64,000 nucleotides of DNA, from the NCBI RefSeq assembly GCF_004302915.1, contig NZ_QQBI01000001.1, forward strand, positions 124,001 through 188,000. Reading direction: 5' to 3'. Shown piece by piece: positions 16,922 through 27,666 of this stretch (its first letter is position 1; every line of letters starts with the position of its first letter). This stretch comes from Komagataeibacter xylinus. GTDB taxonomy: Bacteria > Pseudomonadota > Alphaproteobacteria > Acetobacterales > Acetobacteraceae. The translations under genes and the position numbers were made by a program. Below the pieces are notes generated by a model that saw only the letters and a list, made by a program, of their open reading frames with translations, searched no databases and was not told where the DNA came from.

Positions 16922-18283
16922 TCATGCCTTTTCGCGCGCGGGGGAAGGTACCTGCCATTCAGCCGTGCGGGCACCCGACCCCCAGTAATTATCCGGCAGG
17001 GTGCTGCCCGGGCGCAGGCCCGCCTGCACCACGATGCCTGCGAACACCAGCACCGACAGGCCCATCAGCACCGCGCCCAGCACGCCCAGCGCCCCATGGA
17101 ACGCCAGCAGCGACAACACGGTTCCGCCCACCGTCAGCGCAAAATGCAGGCGGCTCGCACCCACCGGGGCCACGTGGCCCACCATCTTGCCAATCCAGTA
17201 ATAGAAGCCCGCAAACAGTGCAAAGACGGCGGCATACAGCGTTGCGGCATGCACATCGGCCATGCCGCCGGGCAGCAGCGACATGACGGAACCTGCCAGC
17301 AGCAGGGCCACGAAGCCCACCGCCCATTCCATCGGCACGGAAGCGCGCATGTGGCCCAGCCGCACCGTCTGCGCCCATGCCACCAGCACGACCAGCACAG
17401 GCACCACGATCAGCCCGAGCTGCACCGCAGCCGATGGGGCCGCCAGATGCGCCAGCCCGCCATGCAGCAGGTCATGCACCCAGACGGAGCTACCACCCAC
17501 CGACATGACCACCAGCGCACCCAGCACCTGGCGCGGCATCTGCAGCGGGCGGTTACAGAAGGTCTCGACAACCTGCGATACGATCCCGATGGAAGGCAGC
17601 AGCAGCAGTGCGATCTCGGGGCCGGAAAAGGCATGCAGCAGCGCATCGATATGGGTGGAGACATCGCCACCAGCCAGCCAGATGCGCGTCAGCCCCCCTG
17701 CCATGACCGGCATGACCATGACCGCCATCATGCCCGCAAGCCCCTGCGCCCACACAAACAGCGGCAGGTCGCGCAGGCGCTGGCCCATCGGCCCCATGTT
17801 CAGCACGGTCGCCACCATGCAGATGCCCTGCATCAGCATGCCCAGGCACCAGCCCAGCAGCGCGAGCAGCGAAACCTGCGCGGGCAGCGCGGGTGAAAGC
17901 CCGGCCAGCACGGCCACGAAACTGGCCGCAACCAGCCCCCACCCCGCCAGCGCCACGCGCGGCAGTGCCAGCGCGCGCGCACGCAGCAGTAGCGGCACGA
18001 ACCAGTTGCCAAACCCGCCCGTAAGGGCTGGCAGCGCACAGAAGAAGACCATCATCATGCCATGGCGCCGCGCAATGCGCTCCATGGCGCCGGGCGTGTC
18101 GCCCCCGGCCCAGGCATCGATCAGGGCATGGGGCAGCAGGCCCGCCTGCAGCCCGACCGCCAGCAATCCGCCCACAAGGCCCGCCACAATGGCCATGACG
18201 AGATACAGCATGCCGATGGTCCTGTAGTGACAGGCCCCCGCATCCTGCACCGCATCCGCCCCGAACTGTGTGCCTGTGGGCAT
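16922..18283 (-). CDS. Degenerate haem-copper oxidase subunit I-like membrane protein
   Basis: A 453-residue polytopic protein clearly related to cytochrome oxidase subunit I, with matches such as FGNWFVPLLLRAR, LPLFVWAQ, RLHF and AAVFALFAGFYYWIGKM. The low-spin haem ligands appear intact: His74 in RHGMMMVF (helix II) and His345 in helix X. The catalytic site is not. The helix VI HPEVY motif reads GPEIA (CuB His and cross-linked Tyr lost, residues 221/225), the helix VII HH pair reads HD (270/271), and the high-spin haem ligand in HFH is Asp343. The K-channel Lys, the D-channel Asp and the MPRR arginines are also missing. It cannot reduce oxygen conventionally. The ATG at 18283 has AGGGAG 8 nt upstream. 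Its true role is unknown. Confidence 0.8.
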   Translation of the reverse strand: MPTGTQFGADAVQDAGACHYRTIGMLYLVMAIVAGLVGGLLAVGLQAGLLPHALIDAWAGGDTPGAMERIARRHGMMMVFFCALPALTGGFGNWFVPLLLRARALALPRVALAGWGLVAASFVAVLAGLSPALPAQVSLLALLGWCLGMLMQGICMVATVLNMGPMGQRLRDLPLFVWAQGLAGMMAVMVMPVMAGGLTRIWLAGGDVSTHIDALLHAFSGPEIALLLLPSIGIVSQVVETFCNRPLQMPRQVLGALVVMSVGGSSVWVHDLLHGGLAHLAAPSAAVQLGLIVVPVLVVLVAWAQTVRLGHMRASVPMEWAVGFVALLLAGSVMSLLPGGMADVHAATLYAAVFALFAGFYYWIGKMVGHVAPVGASRLHFALTVGGTVLSLLAFHGALGVLGAVLMGLSVLVFAGIVVQAGLRPGSTLPDNYWGSGARTAEWQVPSPAREKA

Positions 18284-18449
18284 ACGATGTACTCCCTGCT
18301 GCCATGCGCCGCTTATGGCATGGCCAATCGTTACCATGATTTCATCATATACCGCGACTTATACACAAAAACGACCCTGTGGGCCGCCCGTGTGGTCGCG
18401 CAATCGTCATTTCAGCCCTGCCGCTGGGGCAGGGCTGTGCCGGTGTGGC

Positions 18450-19163
18450 TCAGGCCACCATCGGGCTGGCACAGTCATCCGCTTCACGCTCGAGTGTTAC
18501 GAGGGTGAACAGCCCTGCGGGCGGCACCGGCTGCAGGGTGGCGCGGCGCAGGTCGGCGGGAGGCAGCAGGGATTCAATGGCAAAATCAGGATGCCAGCCC
18601 AGCGAGTGCGAGGCCCGTGCCATGCCGCGCTCGACCGCAAGCCTCACCCCGCCCTCGGCCAGGAAATGATTGACGAACAGGATATGGCCGCCCGGCCTGA
18701 CCACGCGCTTGAGTTCAGCCAGCAGCGCGCGCGGGTGCGGCACCACCGAGGCCACGAACATGGCTACCGCAATATCGAACGCGCCATCCTCGAAGCCGGT
18801 GGCCTCGGCATCCATTTCCAGCAGCGCATCGACATTGGACAGATGCATGCGGGCAGCACGCTGGCGGGCGCGCTCGAGCATGTCGCCTGACAGGTCGATG
18901 CCGGTAATGCGCTTGTCGGACCGGTAATATGGCAGGGCCAGGCCGGTGCCCACGCCCACTTCCAGCACCTTGCTGCCGGGCAGCGTGTTCACCGCCTCGA
19001 CCGCGCGCTTGCGGCCAAAGGTGGAAATGCTGCCAAACAGCGCATCATACACGCTGGCCCAGCGGCGATAGGCCGCCTTGACCGCATTTGCATCCATCGC
19101 GGCGCGGGGGGACGGAATATCCACGACCGTCTCGGCGGCTTCATTGGGCAGGACATCGCTCAT
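18450..19163 (-). CDS. pmtA: Phosphatidylethanolamine N-methyltransferase-like SAM methyltransferase
   Basis: A class I methyltransferase of 237 residues resembling the Rhodobacter-type PmtA, which methylates phosphatidylethanolamine stepwise to phosphatidylcholine at the inner membrane. The SAM motif I is LEVGVGTG (about 67-74), then TGIDLSGDMLERAR, and VVRPGGHILFVNHF in the later strand. The frame runs further upstream, but the ATG at 19163 has AAGGGAG 6 nt before it. The N-terminal YDALFG segment is typical of PmtA/UbiE relatives. A UbiE-like alternative is less likely because the characteristic UbiE motifs are absent. Phosphatidylcholine is a known major lipid of acetic acid bacteria. Confidence 0.8.
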   Translation of the reverse strand: MSDVLPNEAAETVVDIPSPRAAMDANAVKAAYRRWASVYDALFGSISTFGRKRAVEAVNTLPGSKVLEVGVGTGLALPYYRSDKRITGIDLSGDMLERARQRAARMHLSNVDALLEMDAEATGFEDGAFDIAVAMFVASVVPHPRALLAELKRVVRPGGHILFVNHFLAEGGVRLAVERGMARASHSLGWHPDFAIESLLPPADLRRATLQPVPPAGLFTLVTLEREADDCASPMVA

Positions 19164-19385
19164 CGGGCTGCTCCCTTGTCGTGGCCATGGAAAAGGGCAT
19201 GGCCAGCCCCCTTCCGTGCTGCGTCTGCCATGATCAAATCCGTCCCATCGTGCTGCATTACAATTCCACCTGACCTGCCCACGCGCCACACGGCCCGCGC
19301 AACTGCCTGTAATCCCAATCCGGTGTCACGCCACAGGGCGCGACAGCCACGACCACCGTGCCTGCCATGAACACCGGTTCAATCT

Positions 19386-20393
19386 CTACGCGCTCACGCC
19401 GCCCGCGACCAGACGGGATGTGATCGCATCCCATATCAGGCCAGCGGTATTGATGCCGTCAAAACGGTCAATTTCCTGCAGGCCGGTCGGGGATGTGACA
19501 TTGATCTCGGTCAACCATTCCCCGATCACGTCAATCCCGACAAAGATCAGCCCCTGCTCGCGCAGCATCGGGCCGATGGCGTTGCAGATCTCGCGGTCGC
19601 GCGCGGTCAGTTCCGCACGCACGGGTTTGCCGCCCACATGCATGTTCGAGCGCGTCTCGCCCTCGGCGGGGATGCGGTCGATGGCCCCCACGGGCTGTCC
19701 ATCGACAAGGATGATGCGCTTGTCGCCCTGCCGTACGGCGGGTTCGTAACGCTGGATCATCAGGGGCTCGCGCGAGCGGGCGAAGTGCATTTCCAGCAGG
19801 GCGTTGAGGTTGGGGTCATCCTCGCGGATGCGGAACACGCCAGCCCCTCCGTTGCCAAACAGCGGCTTGACGATGATGTCGCGCCATTTTGCGCGGAATT
19901 CCCGGATCGCCTTCACATCCCATGTCACCAGCGTGGGGGGCATGAGGTCGGGGTAATGCGTGACCAGGATCTTCTCGGGCGCGTTGCGCACGGCGGCAGG
20001 ATTGTTCACCACCAGCGCGCGGTCGGGGCCGATGCCGTGGATATGCTCGAGGATATGGGTGGCGGTGATATAGGCCATGTCGAACGGCGGGTCCTGGCGC
20101 ATCAGGATCACGTCCATGCCCGCAAGGTCGATGACCTGCTCAGGGCCGAAGGTGGCGTGGTCGCCCGCCTTGCGCTGCACCGTAACCGGGCGCGCGCGGG
20201 CGGTGACGCGGTCCGTGCGGTGGCCCTGCGGGCTGGTACGCCCCTCGCTCAGGCTCAGCGCCTCGACCTGATAGACAAACAGTTCATAGCCCCTGGCCTG
20301 CGCCTCGAGCATCATGGCGAATGTCGAATCACCATTGATGTCGATGGCGCCAAGCGGGTCCATCTGGACGGCAACCTTCAGGGGGCGTGACAT
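19386..20393 (-). CDS. gshB: Glutathione synthase
   Basis: An ATP-grasp ligase that joins gamma-glutamylcysteine and glycine. At 335 residues it is slightly longer than the E. coli enzyme. Recognisable segments are VAVQMDPL at the N-terminus, [20 protein letters not shown], the ATP-grasp core [17 protein letters not shown], and the C-terminal metal-binding region [14 protein letters not shown]. Residues after RTSPQGHR form a short basic loop. The frame extends to 20465, but the ATG at 20393 gives the family N-terminus ([10 protein letters not shown]) and has GGAG 12 nt upstream. About 110 bp separate it from greB. The glutathione-dependent gloA is elsewhere in the window. Confidence 0.96.
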   Translation of the reverse strand: MSRPLKVAVQMDPLGAIDINGDSTFAMMLEAQARGYELFVYQVEALSLSEGRTSPQGHRTDRVTARARPVTVQRKAGDHATFGPEQVIDLAGMDVILMRQDPPFDMAYITATHILEHIHGIGPDRALVVNNPAAVRNAPEKILVTHYPDLMPPTLVTWDVKAIREFRAKWRDIIVKPLFGNGGAGVFRIREDDPNLNALLEMHFARSREPLMIQRYEPAVRQGDKRIILVDGQPVGAIDRIPAEGETRSNMHVGGKPVRAELTARDREICNAIGPMLREQGLIFVGIDVIGEWLTEINVTSPTGLQEIDRFDGINTAGLIWDAITSRLVAGGVSA

Positions 20394-20505
20394 AGGATCA
20401 GTTTCTCCGCGCGGAACAGGTCCGGTTCGAGCCGATGGTAACAAAAGGCAACCACCCGCAGCCAAATGTCATAATATGCCTTCCGCCCCACGGCCAGCCC
20501 CCCTT

Positions 20506-21029
<524 letters not shown>

Positions 21030-21036
<7 letters not shown>

Positions 21037-21923
21037 CGCGCCACCGTCATGCGGATATGCCCTTCCATCTTCTGGCCGGGGGCGAGCACGCGCACGCCGC
21101 TATCGGCAATGGCCATGCGGTTGAAGCCATCATTCATGTTGCTGACCGGCTCCAGCCCGATATAGGGCTGGCCGGGCGGCGTAAACAGCACGAGGTGGCG
21201 CAGTTCGGGGCTGCCCTCGAGTGTCAGGGCATAGCCCTCGCGCGGCCAGCGCAGGAAGGCGCTGCCCGACCAGCCGGCGTAGCAGTTGTCAATCGCCGCC
21301 TCACCCACGTCGCGCATATGGGCGAATGACCACTGCCCCTCCGCCGGGATGCGCAGGAGCGGCAGGTGATCGGGCGCGCTGGTCCACACGCTGCTGGCCG
21401 CGAACCCCACCCTGAGCCCGGCATGGCGGGGAAAATAGGGGTGGAACCCCATGCCCACGGGCTGGCTGCGGGTATCGGTGTTCTCGATCAGGATGCCGAT
21501 CGAAAGCCCGGCCTCGCGCAGGTCATAGCGCAGCTGGGCGCGGTAGCTGAACGGCCATTCCCCCGCGCGCTGGCCGATGGGCGCGTGATCGAGCGAGAGC
21601 GTGGCGCTACTGTCCGACAGCATGGCGATTCGCCAGCGGTGCTGCCAGCCATTGCCATGAATGGCGCAGTTCTCGCCGCCAAAATTGGGGGTGAGGTGAT
21701 AATCCACCCCCTCGAAACGGAACTGGTTGCCCGCCACCCGGTTGGAAAACGGCACGAGCGGATACCCCGCCACCGCGCGCCCGTGCTGGGCCACAAGGTG
21801 GGGGTCGGCCACCGGGCGCAGGAAATCCATCGTGCCGCTGCGCCAGAAGGCGATGCTGCCGCCAAGATCGGGCAGCAGGCCAAGGCGGGCGGCGCCTGCG
21901 CTCAGTTCCAGCGTTGCGGACAT
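21030..21923 (-). CDS. Aldose 1-epimerase (GalM-like) family protein
   Basis: A 297-residue galactose-mutarotase-like beta-sandwich protein. Typical segments are FSNRVAGNQF, AIHGNGWQHRW with the first His, VGMGFHPYFPR with the catalytic His, and GLEPVSNMNDGFN with the catalytic Glu. It probably interconverts alpha and beta anomers of a sugar or sugar phosphate; the substrate is not evident. The frame extends upstream into uvrB, but the ATG at 21923 lies 37 bp after the uvrB stop and gives the natural N-terminus. It overlaps greB by 7 bp. The uvrB-epimerase-greB grouping has no obvious pathway logic. Confidence 0.88.
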
Positions 21924-21960
21924 CTCGCGTTCATGCTGCCCCGCGCATGGCGGCATGGCC

Positions 21961-24204
<2,244 letters not shown>

Positions 24205-24273
24205 GGCTACACCAAGTGGGGCGTCACCGGCCCTGCCGCAAGGGCCATGGCCGGCTGCGTCCCGCCGCCCCCC

Positions 24274-25665
24274 TTAATGCTGCGAGCCAAGCGGCGGCGG
24301 CACGCGGGCGGCGCGCAGGGCCTCGGTCTGGCGGGTGGCAAGGGCCGCCTCGCTGAAGTCGCCCGCAAGCTCCTGAAACAGCGCATGCCAGTTGACCTTT
24401 GCCTTCAGCCGCAGGAACACGCTGCCCAGCCCCACGGCGGAGCGGTCCACCAGCACGAATTCACGCGGCGGCTGCACCCCGCCGGTGCGCTTGAGGCCGT
24501 TATAGACCTTCTCGGCCACGGCGCGGCCATATTGCGGGTCGTTGTCTTCCTGGATGAAGCGTTCGCGGTCATCGAGCAGCGGGCCGTAGATGAAGCGCGC
24601 CCAGTCATTGAGCACCCGCACCGTATCACGCGACAGGTTGGCAAAGCCCCATGCCTCGTAGGCGTGCATGGCCAGATCCTCGTCATCCGTCTCGATCGCC
24701 TTGTGCAGGTCGATGATGCCCTGCACGAAACGCGGACGGAAAATGCGGATGGCGCCAAAGTCGAGCAGGTTGATGCCGTAGTCATCGCGTATGGTGAAGT
24801 TGCCCATATGCGGGTCGCCATGGATCACGCCGTAGCGGTACAGCGGCGCATACCACGCGCGGAACAGGGCGCGCGCCATGCTGTTGCGCTGCTCCTGGGT
24901 GGGGTTGGCATCGAGCACCTTCTGCAGGCCCTGGCCATTGACCCACTCCATGGTCAGCAGGCGGCCCGTGCACAGGCTGTCAACAGGCTCGGGAATGGTC
25001 ACGTCGGGCCAGTCCGCCATCATGATGCGGTACAGCCGCATGTTGGCGGCCTCGCGCTGGTAGTCGAGTTCCTCGTACAAGCGGTCCTGCAGTTCCTCGA
25101 GCACGTCATCCTGGCAGATGGTGCTGTCGAGGCGATAGAACAGGCCCACGGCCATGCGGAACTGGCGCAGGTCGGACTCGACGGTGGATTTCATGTCCGG
25201 GTACTGCAGCTTGCACGCCACCTGCCGCCCGTCTGGCAGCACGGCGCGGTGCACCTGGCCAAGGCTGGCTGCCGCCGAGGCCGTGCGGTCGAACGAGCGG
25301 AAGCTGCGCTCCCAGTTCGGGCCGAGTTCGGCGGCCATGCGGCGGCGCACGAAGGTCCAGCCCATGGGCGGCGCATTGGCCTGGAGCTGGGCCAGCTCCT
25401 TGGCATATTCCTCAGGCAGGGCGCCGGGAATGGTGGAGAGAAGCTGCGCGCCCTTCATCAGCGGGCCCTTCAGCCCGCCGAGCACACTTTTCAGGTCCTC
25501 GGCATGCACGCCCTGATTGGAGCGGAAGCCCATCTTGTGCCCGGCAATGCGCGCGGCGATGCCGCCCACCGTGCCCGAGGTGCGCACCATGCGGCGGAAT
25601 TCACCAAACAGGCCGGTATTATCGAGGTTCCGTTCATCCGCCACGTCAGACACGCTCCAGTTCAT
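24274..25665 (-). CDS. ABC1/UbiB-family atypical kinase-like protein
   Basis: A 463-residue protein of the ABC1/AarF/UbiB family. These proteins have a kinase-like fold and influence ubiquinone or lipid homeostasis, mostly as ATPases. It shows the family KxGQ-like motif as KGAQLLS, an Ala-rich loop (SAAASLGQVHRA), the lysine CKLQYPD, EELDYQREAANM, and catalytic-type VIHGDPHMGNF with LLDFGAI. It lacks the two C-terminal transmembrane helices of UbiB, so it is closer to the soluble ABC1 branch. The ATG at 25665 overlaps the end of pepF by 20 bp. In-frame GTG codons just downstream are alternative starts. Confidence 0.85.
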   Translation of the reverse strand: MNWSVSDVADERNLDNTGLFGEFRRMVRTSGTVGGIAARIAGHKMGFRSNQGVHAEDLKSVLGGLKGPLMKGAQLLSTIPGALPEEYAKELAQLQANAPPMGWTFVRRRMAAELGPNWERSFRSFDRTASAAASLGQVHRAVLPDGRQVACKLQYPDMKSTVESDLRQFRMAVGLFYRLDSTICQDDVLEELQDRLYEELDYQREAANMRLYRIMMADWPDVTIPEPVDSLCTGRLLTMEWVNGQGLQKVLDANPTQEQRNSMARALFRAWYAPLYRYGVIHGDPHMGNFTIRDDYGINLLDFGAIRIFRPRFVQGIIDLHKAIETDDEDLAMHAYEAWGFANLSRDTVRVLNDWARFIYGPLLDDRERFIQEDNDPQYGRAVAEKVYNGLKRTGGVQPPREFVLVDRSAVGLGSVFLRLKAKVNWHALFQELAGDFSEAALATRQTEALRAARVPPPLGSQH

Positions 25666-27481
25666 CTATAAATCCGGCGATCACATCCAGCCCCTTCTGC
25701 CAGAACCCCGGATCGGCCGCATCCAGCCCGAAGGGGGCCAGAAGTTCGCGGTGCCGCAGGGTGCCACCAGCCTTGAGCATGTCGAGATACTTGTCCTGGA
25801 AACCAGGATGCCCGGACCGGAACACCCCGTATAGCGCGTTTACCAGGCAATCGCCAAAGGCATAGGCGTACACATAGAATGGTGAATGGATGAAATGCGG
25901 AACATATGTCCAGTACACATCATAATCTGGCGTGAAGTTGAAGGCCGGGCCAAGGCTCTCGGCCTGGGTCTGGCGCCAGATCTCGCCAATGCGCGCGGGC
26001 AGGAGCTCACCCTTGCGGCGCTCCTCATGCACCAGTGTCTCGAAGCGGTAGAACGCGATCTGGCGCACCACGGTGTTGAGCATGTCCTCCACCTTGGCGG
26101 CCAGCATCAGCCTGCGCCGGGCCGGGTCGGTCTGGGCATCGAGCAGGGCGCGGAAGGTCAGCATCTCGCCAAACACGCTGGCGGTCTCGGCCAGGGTGAG
26201 CGGCGTGCTGGACATGAGGTAGCCCTGCCTGCCCGCCAGAACCTGATGCACGCCGTGGCCGAGTTCATGCGCCAGCGTCATCACATCGCGCGTGCGGCCA
26301 CGGTAGTTGAGCAAAAGGTAGGGGTGGACGGAGGGCACCGTGGGGTGGGCAAACGCGCCTGAGGCCTTGCCGGGCACGGGTGGCGCATCAATCCATGCGT
26401 GGTCGAAGAACTGTTTTGCCACTTCGCCCATGCGCGGGTCGAAGCCTTCATAGGCGCCCAGCACCTGCTTTGTGGCCTCCGCCCACGGGATCAGCGGTTC
26501 ATCCTGCGTGGTCAGGGGGGCGTTGCGGTCCCAGTATTCCAGCTTTTCAAGGCCGAGCCACTTGGCCTTGAGCGCGTAATAGCGGTGCGACAGGCGGGGA
26601 TAGGCCTCGGTCACGGCCTGAACCAGCGCGTCCACCACCTCGTCTTCCACCATGTTGGCACAGTTGCGCGCCGAGGTGGGGCGCGGGTAGTGGCGCAGCC
26701 CGTCCATGATGGCCTTGTCCTTGGCCAGCGTGTTGGTAATGAGCGAGAACAGCTTCACATTCCGGCTCAGCTCATCGCCAATGGCGCTCGCCGCCGCGGC
26801 ACGCTGCCTGCGGTCGGGGCTGGACATGGTGTCAAGTGCATTGCCCAGCGTGACCTGCTCGCCGCCAAGGCGCACGCGCAGGCCGGCCATCGTCTCGTCA
26901 AACAGGCGGTTCCATGCGGCGGCACCCGTGACCGATTTCTCGTGCAGGACCGCCTCGACCTCATCGGAAAGCTGATAGGGGCGGAACACGCGCAGGTCGC
27001 GCAGGAAGGGCGCCCAGTGCGCCAGTGCCGCATCGCTCATCTGGGCGGACAGCGTCGCATCATCGATGCGGTTGATCTCGAGCGTGAAGAACAGCAGATG
27101 CGTGGAGATGGTGGTCAGCCGTTCATTGATCGACTGCGCGAACCGCGCCACGCCGGAATCCGACGTATTGGCCGCGAACAGAAGCTGGGCATAGGAGCCT
27201 GCGCGGCCCAGTACCTCGTCAATGCGCTGGTATTCGGCAATGGCCTGCGCCAGCTCCGCCCCCGGCAGGCTGACCAGCCTGCCCTGCCACGCATTGCTGA
27301 AGGCCTGCGCATCGGCCTCGGCCTGATCGAGGTCGGTGGCAAGTGCCGGGGCATCCGGCCCGGCATACAGGTCCGACAGGTCCCACCGCGGCAGGCCGGC
27401 CAGGCCGGGCGTGGTCGCGGGGGCGGACGCATCAGCGCTGCGCGGGGCAGAGGGGAAGGCGGGAAAATTCGCTTTGAACAT
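25646..27481 (-). CDS. pepF: Oligoendopeptidase F-type M3 metallopeptidase
   Basis: A cytosolic zinc peptidase that degrades short oligopeptides, about 611 residues, the usual PepF size. The zinc motif is LAHELGHGVHQ near residue 400. The family segments SVHPYLLLNYRGRTRDV just before it and GKASGAFAHP are also present, as is the PZ-type C-terminal HFIHSPFYVYAYAFGD. The ATG at 27481 is used; an in-frame ATG at 27499 lies 6 codons upstream, and neither has a strong ribosome-binding site. It is followed with overlap by the ABC1-family gene. It lies downstream of gltB but is separated by 185 bp that contain a hairpin. Confidence 0.94.
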   Translation of the reverse strand: MFKANFPAFPSAPRSADASAPATTPGLAGLPRWDLSDLYAGPDAPALATDLDQAEADAQAFSNAWQGRLVSLPGAELAQAIAEYQRIDEVLGRAGSYAQLLFAANTSDSGVARFAQSINERLTTISTHLLFFTLEINRIDDATLSAQMSDAALAHWAPFLRDLRVFRPYQLSDEVEAVLHEKSVTGAAAWNRLFDETMAGLRVRLGGEQVTLGNALDTMSSPDRRQRAAAASAIGDELSRNVKLFSLITNTLAKDKAIMDGLRHYPRPTSARNCANMVEDEVVDALVQAVTEAYPRLSHRYYALKAKWLGLEKLEYWDRNAPLTTQDEPLIPWAEATKQVLGAYEGFDPRMGEVAKQFFDHAWIDAPPVPGKASGAFAHPTVPSVHPYLLLNYRGRTRDVMTLAHELGHGVHQVLAGRQGYLMSSTPLTLAETASVFGEMLTFRALLDAQTDPARRRLMLAAKVEDMLNTVVRQIAFYRFETLVHEERRKGELLPARIGEIWRQTQAESLGPAFNFTPDYDVYWTYVPHFIHSPFYVYAYAFGDCLVNALYGVFRSGHPGFQDKYLDMLKAGGTLRHRELLAPFGLDAADPGFWQKGLDVIAGFIDELERV

Positions 27482-27611
27482 AGATCGGGCACCAACCATC
27501 AGATCGGGCGAAGCCTGCGCACCAGCGCAGGCCCCGCGATTCCATGATGTGAATCTAGTGCGTCATGCCCTGCTAGGCGACCCCACTGCCCGATATTATG
27601 CCCCCAACGCA

Positions 27612-27650
27612 GGCGGGGCCGGACATTGCTGCCCGGCCCCGCCATTTTTT
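27612..27650 (+). terminator. Perfect 11-bp hairpin with T-run on the plus strand
   Basis: GGCGGGGCCGG (27612-27622) pairs with CCGGCCCCGCC (27633-27643), followed on the plus strand by ATTTTTT. It sits just after the gltB stop, but the T-run faces the opposite strand, so for gltB it is a hairpin preceded by an A/U tract. It may end antisense transcription or protect the gltB mRNA 3' end. Confidence 0.55.
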
Positions 27651-27666
27651 GCGAAACTTCTGCCGT

